Positions 1-5,208 of a DNA stretch of 5,517 bases are shown piece by piece. Where the stretch lies: assembly GCA_028276125.1 (NCBI GenBank), contig JAPYWY010000123.1:1-5517 (forward strand). The letters are read 5' to 3'. Under the pieces are notes generated by a model. It saw nothing but the letters and a program-made list of their open reading frames with translations, did not search any database and was not told the DNA's origin. Numbering within the stretch: position 1 is the first letter of the stretch; each line of letters starts with the position of its first letter. Origin of the DNA: Pseudothermotoga sp. Its GTDB lineage: Bacteria; Thermotogota; Thermotogae; Thermotogales; DSM-5069. Made by a program: the position numbers and the translations under genes.

Positions 1-241
1 AACGATAGAGAAACTCACCGTGGCACCTCGGAAGATCCTTGGAATCGAAGGCTCTTTCGATCTGGACAACGTGATCGTGATCGATCCGAACGCCCAATGG
101 ACAGTCGATGCGAAGAAGCTTCACAGCAAAGGAAAGAATTGCGTCTTCGATGGAATCAAATTGAAAGGTAGGGTGGTGGGGGTAAAACGTTCAGGAAGGT
201 GGGTGTACTGGGATGGAGAATTTCTCTCTGACGAGGAGTGA
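1..241 (+). CDS. pyrC: Dihydroorotase, C-terminal part (5' end outside window)
   Basis: This is the last 79 codons of a gene that enters the window already in frame (first full codon at position 2) and stops with TGA at 239-241. Dihydroorotase is a cytosolic amidohydrolase that interconverts N-carbamoyl-aspartate and dihydroorotate, step 3 of UMP synthesis. The visible part has the typical C-terminal tail of the bacterial enzyme: a segment like 'KLTxAPxKILG', then 'DNVIVIDPNAQWTVD', then 'SKGKNCVFDGIKLKGRV', matching the family pattern W-x-V-(15)-SK-x-KN-x-x-(F)-x-G-x-x-L-x-G-x-V. The zinc ligands and the carboxylated lysine would lie upstream and cannot be checked. The GTG at 20 is an internal valine, not a start, because the frame is open to the edge and the homology continues through it. 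Its last 29 nt overlap pyrK, so translation is probably coupled. The pyrK/pyrD context supports the name strongly. Confidence 0.9.
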   Translation, partial: TIEKLTVAPRKILGIEGSFDLDNVIVIDPNAQWTVDAKKLHSKGKNCVFDGIKLKGRVVGVKRSGRWVYWDGEFLSDEE

Positions 242-869
242 ACTCATACAACTCACCGAGGACACGTTCATCATAAATTTCAACGAGTGGATCGATTTTG
301 AACCAACGCAGTTCATCATGATAGAAACAGAAACTTCGATCGTTCGAAAGCCTTTCGGCCTCGGTCGGTGGAACGAGAAGCTCGCCATAGGGGTGCAGAT
401 CATAGGACCTGGAACGAATTACATAGTACAAAAGAGCGTTTTGAACGCACACGGGCCGTGCGGCAAAGGCTTCGTTCCACCAGAAGGCAAGGGCGCGATG
501 ATCGCAACGCCTGCCTGTTTGCCCATGGCTTTCGATCTAAACAAAAGATGCAACTGCGATGTGTTCATCGGTTCTTTGGAGAAACTTTCGATCGAAATCC
601 CCTTCCCACTCGTGATCGGTGACGAATCGTTCTTGAACTTGCTCAGATCGCTCGAAGGTTACGATTGGTTCTTAGTGATCGGTTCAGATCAGATGGAGAA
701 GGTCAGCTACGATGTGCTGAAAGACAAAGCTGAAGTGTTCGTTTCGTTCAACGAATACATGGCCTGTGGGATCGGTGCGTGCAGAGGCTGTGCGAAAGAA
801 ACCAAGAACGGTTTGAAGCATCTGTGCATCGATGGACCTGTTCTGAGAGGTGAAGAGGTGTGGAGTTGA
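213..869 (+). CDS. pyrK: Dihydroorotate dehydrogenase electron transfer subunit (FAD, 2Fe-2S)
   Basis: A 218-aa protein. PyrK pairs with PyrD in class 1B dihydroorotate dehydrogenase and carries electrons from the FMN of PyrD through a [2Fe-2S] cluster and FAD, normally to NAD+. The cluster motif is clear: C185-x4-C190-x2-C193-x11-C205, within 'MACGIGACRGC'. The FAD domain shows RKPF (45-48), GPGTNYI (65-71) and GPCGKGF (81-87). The oddity is the NAD module. The usual glycine-rich GGGIGVAPL-type loop is replaced by about ATPACLPMAF (98-107), and the later CGPxxM motif reads IGSDQM (156-161). At 218 aa it is also shorter than the typical 250-260. The true electron acceptor is therefore uncertain. 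The ATG at 213 follows an AGGAAGGTGGG ribosome binding stretch (193-203) and lies inside the end of pyrC. The gene overlaps pyrD by 10 nt, as expected for two subunits made in equal amounts. Confidence 0.92.
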   Translation: MENFSLTRSELIQLTEDTFIINFNEWIDFEPTQFIMIETETSIVRKPFGLGRWNEKLAIGVQIIGPGTNYIVQKSVLNAHGPCGKGFVPPEGKGAMIATPACLPMAFDLNKRCNCDVFIGSLEKLSIEIPFPLVIGDESFLNLLRSLEGYDWFLVIGSDQMEKVSYDVLKDKAEVFVSFNEYMACGIGACRGCAKETKNGLKHLCIDGPVLRGEEVWS

Positions 870-1663
870 GACCACCCATCGTGATAGCCTCCGGAGTCGG
901 AGGAATGGGAGAGTATCTCAAGCTGATCGATCCAAAACAGATCGGTGCCTACACACTCAAGACTACCACGTTCAAACCGAGACGTGGCAATCCCCCACCG
1001 AGGCTCATCGCCACGCAGGACTATCTCATCAACAGCATAGGACTTGAGAACGTTGGGGTTGAGAAGTTCATCGAAGAGCTCGAAAACAAAGTCTACGATG
1101 AACTCTTCGAGAAGGTGAAGGTCATCTTCAGCTTCGCAGGGGAAAACTTCGAAGAATACCTGTTGGTCGCTCAAAAGATGTCACCTTACCAAGGCAGATT
1201 CGTCGCCTTCGAATGCAACTTCTCTTGTCCGAACGTGCATTTCAATCCGCTCTCCAACGTTGCTGAACTTGAAAGAATGCTCTCAGAGCTGAGAAAGAGA
1301 TTGAACGTGTTCCTCATCGCAAAACTTGGGATCGAGGGTGTCTTCGTCGAAGAGATCGCCAAAATCATAGAAAAATGTGGTTGGAACGGTGTGACGTTGA
1401 TCAACACGATCCGAGCGCTCCACGTGGATGGTGATCGAATCATAAAAGGTGGTATCTCGGGACCTGTGCTCAAGCCCATCGCGTTGAGAGCGGTGTACGA
1501 GGTGAGAAACAGAACCAATCTCTACATCATTGCCTCGGGTGGGATCATGAACGAACAAGACGCCGAACAGTTCTTCAAAGTCGGTGCCAACGCGATCAGC
1601 ATCGGGACTGCTTTGTACAAAGATCCCAAAATCGTTGAGAAGATCGCAAGAATGTTCTCTTGA
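860..1663 (+). CDS. pyrD: Dihydroorotate dehydrogenase, class 1B catalytic subunit
   Basis: A 267-aa FMN-dependent TIM-barrel enzyme that oxidises dihydroorotate to orotate (step 4 of UMP synthesis). Seen in order: ASGVGGMGEY (10-20), the lysine of LKTTT (33-37), RRGNPPPR (41-48) and NSIGLENVG (58-66). The catalytic loop NFSCPN (120-125) puts Cys123 as the base; cysteine here marks class 1, whereas class 2 enzymes have serine. Then come NTIRALHVD (182-190), GGISGPVLKPIALR (197-210), and the FMN phosphate loops ASGGI (225-229) and GTALY (249-253). It is shorter than the usual 300-310 residues, mainly because it lacks the N-terminal beta-hairpin, so the protein begins almost at the first barrel strand. 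The start is GTG at 860, with GAGGTGA (847-853) six bases upstream, and overlaps pyrK by 10 nt. The adjacent pyrK identifies class 1B rather than 1A. The protein should be cytosolic. Confidence 0.94.
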   Translation: MELRPPIVIASGVGGMGEYLKLIDPKQIGAYTLKTTTFKPRRGNPPPRLIATQDYLINSIGLENVGVEKFIEELENKVYDELFEKVKVIFSFAGENFEEYLLVAQKMSPYQGRFVAFECNFSCPNVHFNPLSNVAELERMLSELRKRLNVFLIAKLGIEGVFVEEIAKIIEKCGWNGVTLINTIRALHVDGDRIIKGGISGPVLKPIALRAVYEVRNRTNLYIIASGGIMNEQDAEQFFKVGANAISIGTALYKDPKIVEKIARMFS

Positions 1664-1670
1664 GGGAGGG
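1664..1670 (+). promoter_or_regulatory. Ribosome binding site fixing the alcohol dehydrogenase start
   Basis: GGGAGGG directly after the pyrD stop, six bases before ATG 1677. The same frame stays open upstream to an ATG at 1584, but that start lies deep inside pyrD, has no comparable site, and would add 31 residues without family character ahead of the family-typical 'MFESYLPTRIVFG'. Confidence 0.8.
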
Positions 1671-1676
1671 ATTCTC

Positions 1677-2834
1677 ATGTTCGAAAGTTATCTTCCAACC
1701 AGGATCGTCTTCGGAATGGGTGCGATCGAGAAACTTCCAAAGCTTGTGAGAGACCTTGGCAGGAAAACCATGATCGTCACGGGAAGAAAAAGCACGAAGG
1801 TCACAGGTCTTTTGGACAGGGTGAAAGCGATGCTCAAGAACGCTGGAATCGAAGTTTTGGTGTTCGACAAGATTCAACCCAATCCCATCAGCGACCATGT
1901 CGATGAGGCTGCGAAGATCGCGATCGAACAGAACGTTGAATTCATCATCGGACTTGGCGGAGGAAGCGCGATAGATTCGGCCAAAGCCATAGCGATCGCC
2001 GCCGCGATGAAGGACAGCTTTTGGAACTACACGCACGCTGGTGGCAGCAAGAAACCAGACAAAGCCTTGCCTGTGATCGCGATCCCCACCACTCATGGGA
2101 CTGGAACCGAGGCAGACCCATTCGCCGTGATCACCAACCCCAGAACGAAGGAAAAGGTCGGAATAGGCTACGATGTGATCTTTCCGAAAGTTTCCATCGT
2201 TGATCCCACGCTCATGACGACTCTTCCAAAAGATCAAACCGCGTACACCTCCATGGACGCGTTCTACCACTCACTTGAAGCCTTCTTGAACATCGACGCG
2301 AATCCCTATTCTGATCTTCTCGCCATAGACTCGATGAAAAGGATCGTCTCTTTCTTGATGAAAGCCTACACGAACGGCGAAGATCTCGAGGCAAGGAGCA
2401 ACTTGGCTTGGGCGAGCACCGAAGCGGGCATCACCGAAACGCTCACGGGTGTCATCGCCAACCATGCGATCGAGCATGGACTGAGTGGCTTCAACGAACA
2501 ACTTCCCCACGGGCTTGGTTTGTGCATCACTGGGCCATACTTGCTCGAGTACATGTTCGAAGAGTGCAGAGAGAGGCTCGCAGTTTTGACGAAACATGTG
2601 TTCAACATCGATGAGTTCAACGTGAACAAAGCCGCGAGTTTGTTCATAGAAAAGCTCTACGAGTTCCAGGACCTCTTCAATCTGAACGAAAAACTCTCCA
2701 AGTTTGGTTTCAAAGAGCAAGACCTTCCAGAGATCGCCAAGGTTGCCTACAGAATCATGAAAGGTGTGATCGTGAAGAGTCCCAAGAAATTGGAGGAAAA
2801 AGATCTCGTTGAGATCATGAAGAAAGCACTTTGA
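1677..2834 (+). CDS. Group III iron-type alcohol dehydrogenase inside the pyr operon
   Basis: A 385-aa member of the iron-containing alcohol dehydrogenase family, a cytosolic NAD(P)-dependent enzyme class that interconverts alcohols and aldehydes or ketones. The N-terminal Rossmann-like half (about 1-180) begins 'SYLPTRIVFGMGAIEKL' and has the nucleotide loop GLGGGSAIDSAKAIA (92-106) and PTTHGTGTEAD (137-147), where TAGTGSE is more usual. The all-helical C-terminal half carries the expected metal ligands: Asp194 and His198 in SMDAFYHSLEA, His263 in NHAIEH, and His278 in LPHG. All four are present, so it looks active, with Fe or Zn as metal. It lies 13 nt after pyrD and 15 nt before pyrF and should be co-transcribed with them. 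No pyrimidine step needs this enzyme and the substrate cannot be read from the sequence. Base composition looks like its neighbours', so any insertion is either old or from a close relative. Confidence 0.9.
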   Translation: MFESYLPTRIVFGMGAIEKLPKLVRDLGRKTMIVTGRKSTKVTGLLDRVKAMLKNAGIEVLVFDKIQPNPISDHVDEAAKIAIEQNVEFIIGLGGGSAIDSAKAIAIAAAMKDSFWNYTHAGGSKKPDKALPVIAIPTTHGTGTEADPFAVITNPRTKEKVGIGYDVIFPKVSIVDPTLMTTLPKDQTAYTSMDAFYHSLEAFLNIDANPYSDLLAIDSMKRIVSFLMKAYTNGEDLEARSNLAWASTEAGITETLTGVIANHAIEHGLSGFNEQLPHGLGLCITGPYLLEYMFEECRERLAVLTKHVFNIDEFNVNKAASLFIEKLYEFQDLFNLNEKLSKFGFKEQDLPEIAKVAYRIMKGVIVKSPKKLEEKDLVEIMKKAL

Positions 2835-2836
2835 AC

Positions 2837-2843
2837 GGAGGTG
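2837..2843 (+). promoter_or_regulatory. Ribosome binding site that points to a TTG start for pyrF
   Basis: GGAGGTG lies exactly six bases before TTG 2850. The two in-frame GTG codons at 2841 and 2844 overlap or touch this site and could not use it, so the TTG is the better start. Confidence 0.75.
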
Positions 2844-2849
2844 GTGAAG

Positions 2850-3458
2850 TTGCATCTGGTGCTGAGTTTGGACATGGATGAACCGCTGTCGTTCATCGAT
2901 CGTTTTGGAAGTTTCGAGTACGTCAAAGTGGGTCACAACCTTGCATCACTCGGTAAGGGTATCTTCGACGAACTTGCGAAGAGGAACCTCAAAGTCATTC
3001 TCGATCTGAAGTTCGTCGACATTCCTTCGACGGTCGCAAGATCCATCAAGGCATGGGATCATCCTTCCATCGTGGGTTTCACCATGCACGCTGCCGCAGG
3101 GATCGAATCGATAAGGATCGCCTTGGAGAGCACCGAGAAGATCATCTTCGTGGTCGTGAAGTTGACGTCCATCGAAGGATCGCTGGAAGAGTATGCACCG
3201 CAGATCGAATCTCTCAGGTTGCTGGGTTGTTCCTTCGTTCTTCCCGGCAGCTGGGCGATGAAGTTGCGCAAAAAGATTTCAGGAAAGATCCTAGTTCCGG
3301 GCGTTCGCATGGAGAGGGGTCCAGACGATCAGAAGGACGTGGTGAGCCTCGAACAGATCAAGAAAGTCGCCGACTTCGCCGTCATAGGCAGGGAAGTGTA
3401 CAAGAGTCAAGATCCCAAGGCCACGATGGAAAAGATGAGGAGGCTCGTTCATGCTTGA
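2850..3458 (+). CDS. pyrF: Orotidine 5'-phosphate decarboxylase
   Basis: A 202-aa TIM-barrel enzyme that converts OMP to UMP, the last step of the pathway, in the cytosol. Starting at TTG 2850 the protein begins 'MHLVLSLDMDEP', the family's first beta strand, with Asp8. The other active-site residues are Lys26 (VKVGHN) and the hallmark D52-x-K54-x-x-D57 in LDLKFVDIPSTV. Later come KLTSIEGS (104-111), LVPGVRME (148-155), DDQKDVV (159-165) and the phosphate-binding GREVY (180-184). From memory it is very like T. maritima PyrF (about 201 aa), including 'SFE-VKVGHNLA' and 'FDELAKRNLK', which supports both the start and the taxonomic call. A start at GTG 2841 would add only three residues and is less likely because of the ribosome binding site position. 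Its last 8 nt overlap pyrE. Confidence 0.95.
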   Translation: MHLVLSLDMDEPLSFIDRFGSFEYVKVGHNLASLGKGIFDELAKRNLKVILDLKFVDIPSTVARSIKAWDHPSIVGFTMHAAAGIESIRIALESTEKIIFVVVKLTSIEGSLEEYAPQIESLRLLGCSFVLPGSWAMKLRKKISGKILVPGVRMERGPDDQKDVVSLEQIKKVADFAVIGREVYKSQDPKATMEKMRRLVHA

Positions 3459-4014
3459 GCTACTCAGACAAGTCGGAGCGGTATTGGAAGGACATTTTCT
3501 ATTATCGTCTGGAAAACACTCTTCGAAGTACATCCAGTGTGCAAAGATCTTCGAATTTCCAAGTTACGGTGAAAAGATAGGCAAAGCGATCGCAGAGAAG
3601 ATAGCCAACCACAAGCCAGACATCGTCATAGGTCCCGCTTTGGGTGGGGTGATCTTGGCATACGAAGTGGCACGCCACGTGAACGCGCGGGCCATGTTCA
3701 CGGAGAGAGAAGATGGACAGATGAAACTCAGAAGGAACTTCCACATCGAAGAAAACGAAAGGGTCGCGATCGTTGAAGACGTCACGACGACTGGCAAATC
3801 CGTCTTGGAGGTCTCCGAGGTCGTTCGAGAGTACGGTGGGCAGGTCTGTTGTATCGCGAGCATCGTGGACAGATCCATCGAAAAACTTCCCTTCGAAGTG
3901 CCTTTCTATTCTCTCGTGAAGCTGGAGCTTCCTATATTCGAGCCGAACGACTGTCCGCTGTGTCGCAAGGGAATTCCACTGACCAAACCGGGTAGCAGGA
4001 AACACACTGTCTGA
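3451..4014 (+). CDS. pyrE: Orotate phosphoribosyltransferase, Thermus/Thermotoga type
   Basis: A 187-aa enzyme joining orotate and PRPP to give OMP (step 5); its product is the PyrF substrate. The N-terminal hood shows GHFLLSSGKHSSKYIQC (14-30). The core has DIVIGPALGGVILAYEVAR (57-75), the TEREDG/MKLRRNF catalytic-loop region (84-97), and the PRPP motif VAIVEDVTTTGKSV (105-118) with acidic Glu109-Asp110. The C-terminus ends NDCPLCRKGIPLTKPGSRK, with a Cys168-x-x-Cys171 pair. To my knowledge this tail marks the Thermus-like PyrE clade and is absent from E. coli-type PyrE; whether it binds metal is unknown. The ATG at 3451 has GAGGAGG (3437-3443) seven bases upstream and lies inside the end of pyrF (8-nt overlap). 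It is the last gene of the operon; the terminator begins about 10 nt after its stop. Confidence 0.95.
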   Translation: MLELLRQVGAVLEGHFLLSSGKHSSKYIQCAKIFEFPSYGEKIGKAIAEKIANHKPDIVIGPALGGVILAYEVARHVNARAMFTEREDGQMKLRRNFHIEENERVAIVEDVTTTGKSVLEVSEVVREYGGQVCCIASIVDRSIEKLPFEVPFYSLVKLELPIFEPNDCPLCRKGIPLTKPGSRKHTV

Positions 4015-4023
4015 ACGCAAAGA

Positions 4024-4054
4024 AAAAGGGGCCACTTGGCCCCTTTTCGATTTT
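4024..4054 (+). terminator. Intrinsic terminator of the pyr operon
   Basis: A perfect 10-bp stem, AAAAGGGGCC (4024-4033) with GGCCCCTTTT (4038-4047), closed by the loop ACTT and followed by CGATTTT. It starts ten bases after the pyrE stop. The flanking A run and T run would also let it work from the other strand. Confidence 0.9.
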
Positions 4055-4065
4055 GGTTGTATAAT
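4036..4065 (+). promoter_or_regulatory. Promoter of the secreted-protein gene, overlapping the terminator
   Basis: The -10 is a perfect TATAAT (4060-4065). An 18-bp spacer separates it from TTGGCC (4036-4041), a 4/6 match to TTGACA that lies in the loop and 3' arm of the terminator. The predicted transcript start is near 4072, giving a leader of about 20 nt. The -10 is strong; the -35 assignment is moderate. Confidence 0.7.
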
Positions 4066-4073
4066 TATTACAA
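4059..4073 (+). promoter_or_regulatory. Fur/PerR-like 7-1-7 palindrome over the -10 (tentative)
   Basis: GTATAATTATTACAA matches the Bacillus PerR box TTATAATNATTATAA at 12 of 14 defined positions and is itself an imperfect 7-1-7 inverted repeat (5 of 7 pairs). It covers the -10 and the predicted transcript start, the usual place for a repressor. AT-rich promoter sequence can match such a box by chance, so this is only a candidate. Confidence 0.25.
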
Positions 4074-4080
4074 CATTCAA

Positions 4081-4090
4081 GGGGGTGATC
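4081..4090 (+). promoter_or_regulatory. Extended ribosome binding site deciding GTG 4093
   Basis: GGGGGTGATC agrees with the 16S-complementary AGGAGGTGATC in nearly every position and ends two bases before GTG 4093. It selects this start over TTG 4036, which lies within the terminator and upstream of the predicted transcript start. Confidence 0.8.
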
Positions 4091-4092
4091 GT

Positions 4093-4149
4093 GTGAAGAG
4101 AACGTGGTTGATCTGTTTTGCCTTTTTGTTCGCGATCCTCAGCTTTTCT
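4093..4149 (+). other. Signal peptide coding segment
   Basis: Residues 1-19 have a Lys-Arg N-region, a hydrophobic core (WLICFAFLFAIL) and a small-residue end (S17-F18-S19 before Gln20), as expected for signal peptidase I. Cys8 lies inside the core and is not a lipobox cysteine. Confidence 0.8.
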
Positions 4150-5154
4150 CAGCTGAAAGTTCCACTGACGCACGTGGTACCGGGAGGTTTCACGGTTTCA
4201 TCCATCGAGATACTCACAAATCCTGAGAAGTTCTACGGTCAAAGCATCATCAACGTGGGTGTGAGGATCAACTTCATCAGAACAGTTGGACAAGCTGCAG
4301 CGTATTCCTTCGATCTCAAGGAGAACGAGACCAAGCTGATGAGCATCAGATTGATAGGTCTGAAACTCAGCGAGACGGAGACCAACACCTTGATCTACTA
4401 CGGTCCCACGTCGGCCTTCCCGAGCAATTACCAGTACGGAGGTTTCCAGATCGTTGGTTTTTACGTCACAAAAGCTGATTTGGACGCAGGCTACAAAGAG
4501 ATTTGGGGTTGGAGAGTCTCATACCCGCTGGCTTGCAGAAACTTCAGCATCATAGCGGACCTCGATATGGATCCAGTTTACAATCAACCCATGGCGGGTG
4601 TGCACAAAGGCGCTCAAGTGGATTGGGTGTCTGTTCAGAGGGTCACGGCGCCCATGCAGAGTTGTGAGTTCGTCAGAAAGGATCAAGTTTCACAGCAACA
4701 AACTCAACAGTACTTCCAAGTCGAACGAATCCTCGACATCTTGGTCGAACCTGAGCCGTTCGAGTTGGGTCAACAGTTGAAGATCACCGTTTTGGCAGAT
4801 TCAAAACCCCAAACTAATCCTTGGGATCAGTATTTAGTCTACTGGATCAATGTGAAGTATCAGAATGGACAGACGAGCACCATTCCACACTCGTTCGGCA
4901 ACTTCAATCCCAACTCAGCCATCATCGTCACTTCGACTCCCAAGGGCGCTGGGGACGTCAGGTATTTCGTCGTGAATCAAGCAGGTTCGGTGAGCTACGT
5001 GTTGCCCGAGACGATAAAGATTCCCTTCAACAGCTCGATCGTCGAAGTCGAAATAAAGGTGCAACTCTGGGCGGGTTTGGACGTCGATCGCTTCTCACCG
5101 CGCGATTTCACAAAACGCTGGGTTGCGAAGATCGTTTTCGTGCCTAAGCCTTGA
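4093..5154 (+). CDS. Secreted protein of unknown function, two beta-rich parts
   Basis: I do not recognise this 353-aa protein. It begins with a clear signal peptide, MKRTWLICFAFLFAILSFS, likely cut near residues 19/20, so it should be exported to the periplasm beneath the toga. There is no lipobox and no second membrane helix. The first mature part (about 25-190) contains EILTNPEKFYGQSIINVGV (39-57), which resembles the opening of small OB-fold-like domains; that is weak inference. It has the only two mature cysteines, Cys148 and Cys191, which could form a disulfide. A Gln-rich linker (199-209, SQQQTQQYFQ) leads to a second beta-strand-rich part (about 210-353) with alternating hydrophobic strands such as YLVYWINVKY, VRYFVVNQ and VEVEIKVQLW, of Ig-like character. 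It has its own promoter and strong ribosome binding site and is probably transcribed alone. It is unrelated to the pyr genes in role. Confidence 0.85.
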   Translation: MKRTWLICFAFLFAILSFSQLKVPLTHVVPGGFTVSSIEILTNPEKFYGQSIINVGVRINFIRTVGQAAAYSFDLKENETKLMSIRLIGLKLSETETNTLIYYGPTSAFPSNYQYGGFQIVGFYVTKADLDAGYKEIWGWRVSYPLACRNFSIIADLDMDPVYNQPMAGVHKGAQVDWVSVQRVTAPMQSCEFVRKDQVSQQQTQQYFQVERILDILVEPEPFELGQQLKITVLADSKPQTNPWDQYLVYWINVKYQNGQTSTIPHSFGNFNPNSAIIVTSTPKGAGDVRYFVVNQAGSVSYVLPETIKIPFNSSIVEVEIKVQLWAGLDVDRFSPRDFTKRWVAKIVFVPKP

Positions 5155-5168
5155 ACCTTAAAATATCT

Positions 5169-5182
5169 TGGGAGCGCTACCG
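5169..5182 (+). promoter_or_regulatory. LacI-family operator-like site, left copy
   Basis: TGGGAGCGCTACCG matches the 14-bp palindrome TGGGAGCGCTCCCA, known as the CebR operator in Streptomyces, at 12 of 14 positions, with the central AGCGCT intact. The central CG step is typical of LacI-family operators. A TAAAAT -10-like hexamer lies just upstream (5159-5164). Confidence 0.5.
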
Positions 5183-5208
5183 ACGAATTAGAATGAGGGC
5201 TTTCTAAG

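Noticed and set aside
1..212. PyrR-type attenuator or pyrimidine riboswitch
   Set aside because: The window begins inside pyrC, so the operon leader is outside it, and no antiterminator/terminator pair is seen at the internal junctions.
1584..1676. In-frame upstream start for the alcohol dehydrogenase (31 extra residues)
   Set aside because: It lies within pyrD, has no good ribosome binding site, and the family-typical N-terminus begins at ATG 1677 behind GGGAGGG.
1677..2834. Alcohol dehydrogenase as a degraded or recently transferred gene
   Set aside because: The frame is intact, all four metal ligands and the nucleotide loop are present, and its codon and base use look like its neighbours'.
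1596..2936. Long open frames on the minus strand (1596-2270 and 2271-2936)
   Set aside because: They lie opposite the alcohol dehydrogenase and pyrF and have low-complexity, Arg/His/Phe-rich translations without motifs; they are shadows of the biased codon use of the plus-strand genes.
4093..4149. Lipoprotein signal peptide using Cys8
   Set aside because: Cys8 is in the middle of the hydrophobic core with no [LVI]-x-[GAS]-C pattern; an ordinary signal peptidase I site near residue 19 fits.
3053..4173. Other overlapping frames: plus 3053-3580 and minus 3502-4173
   Set aside because: They are opposite or out of frame with pyrF and pyrE, whose catalytic motifs are intact; the minus frame even runs through the terminator. 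No family signal in either.
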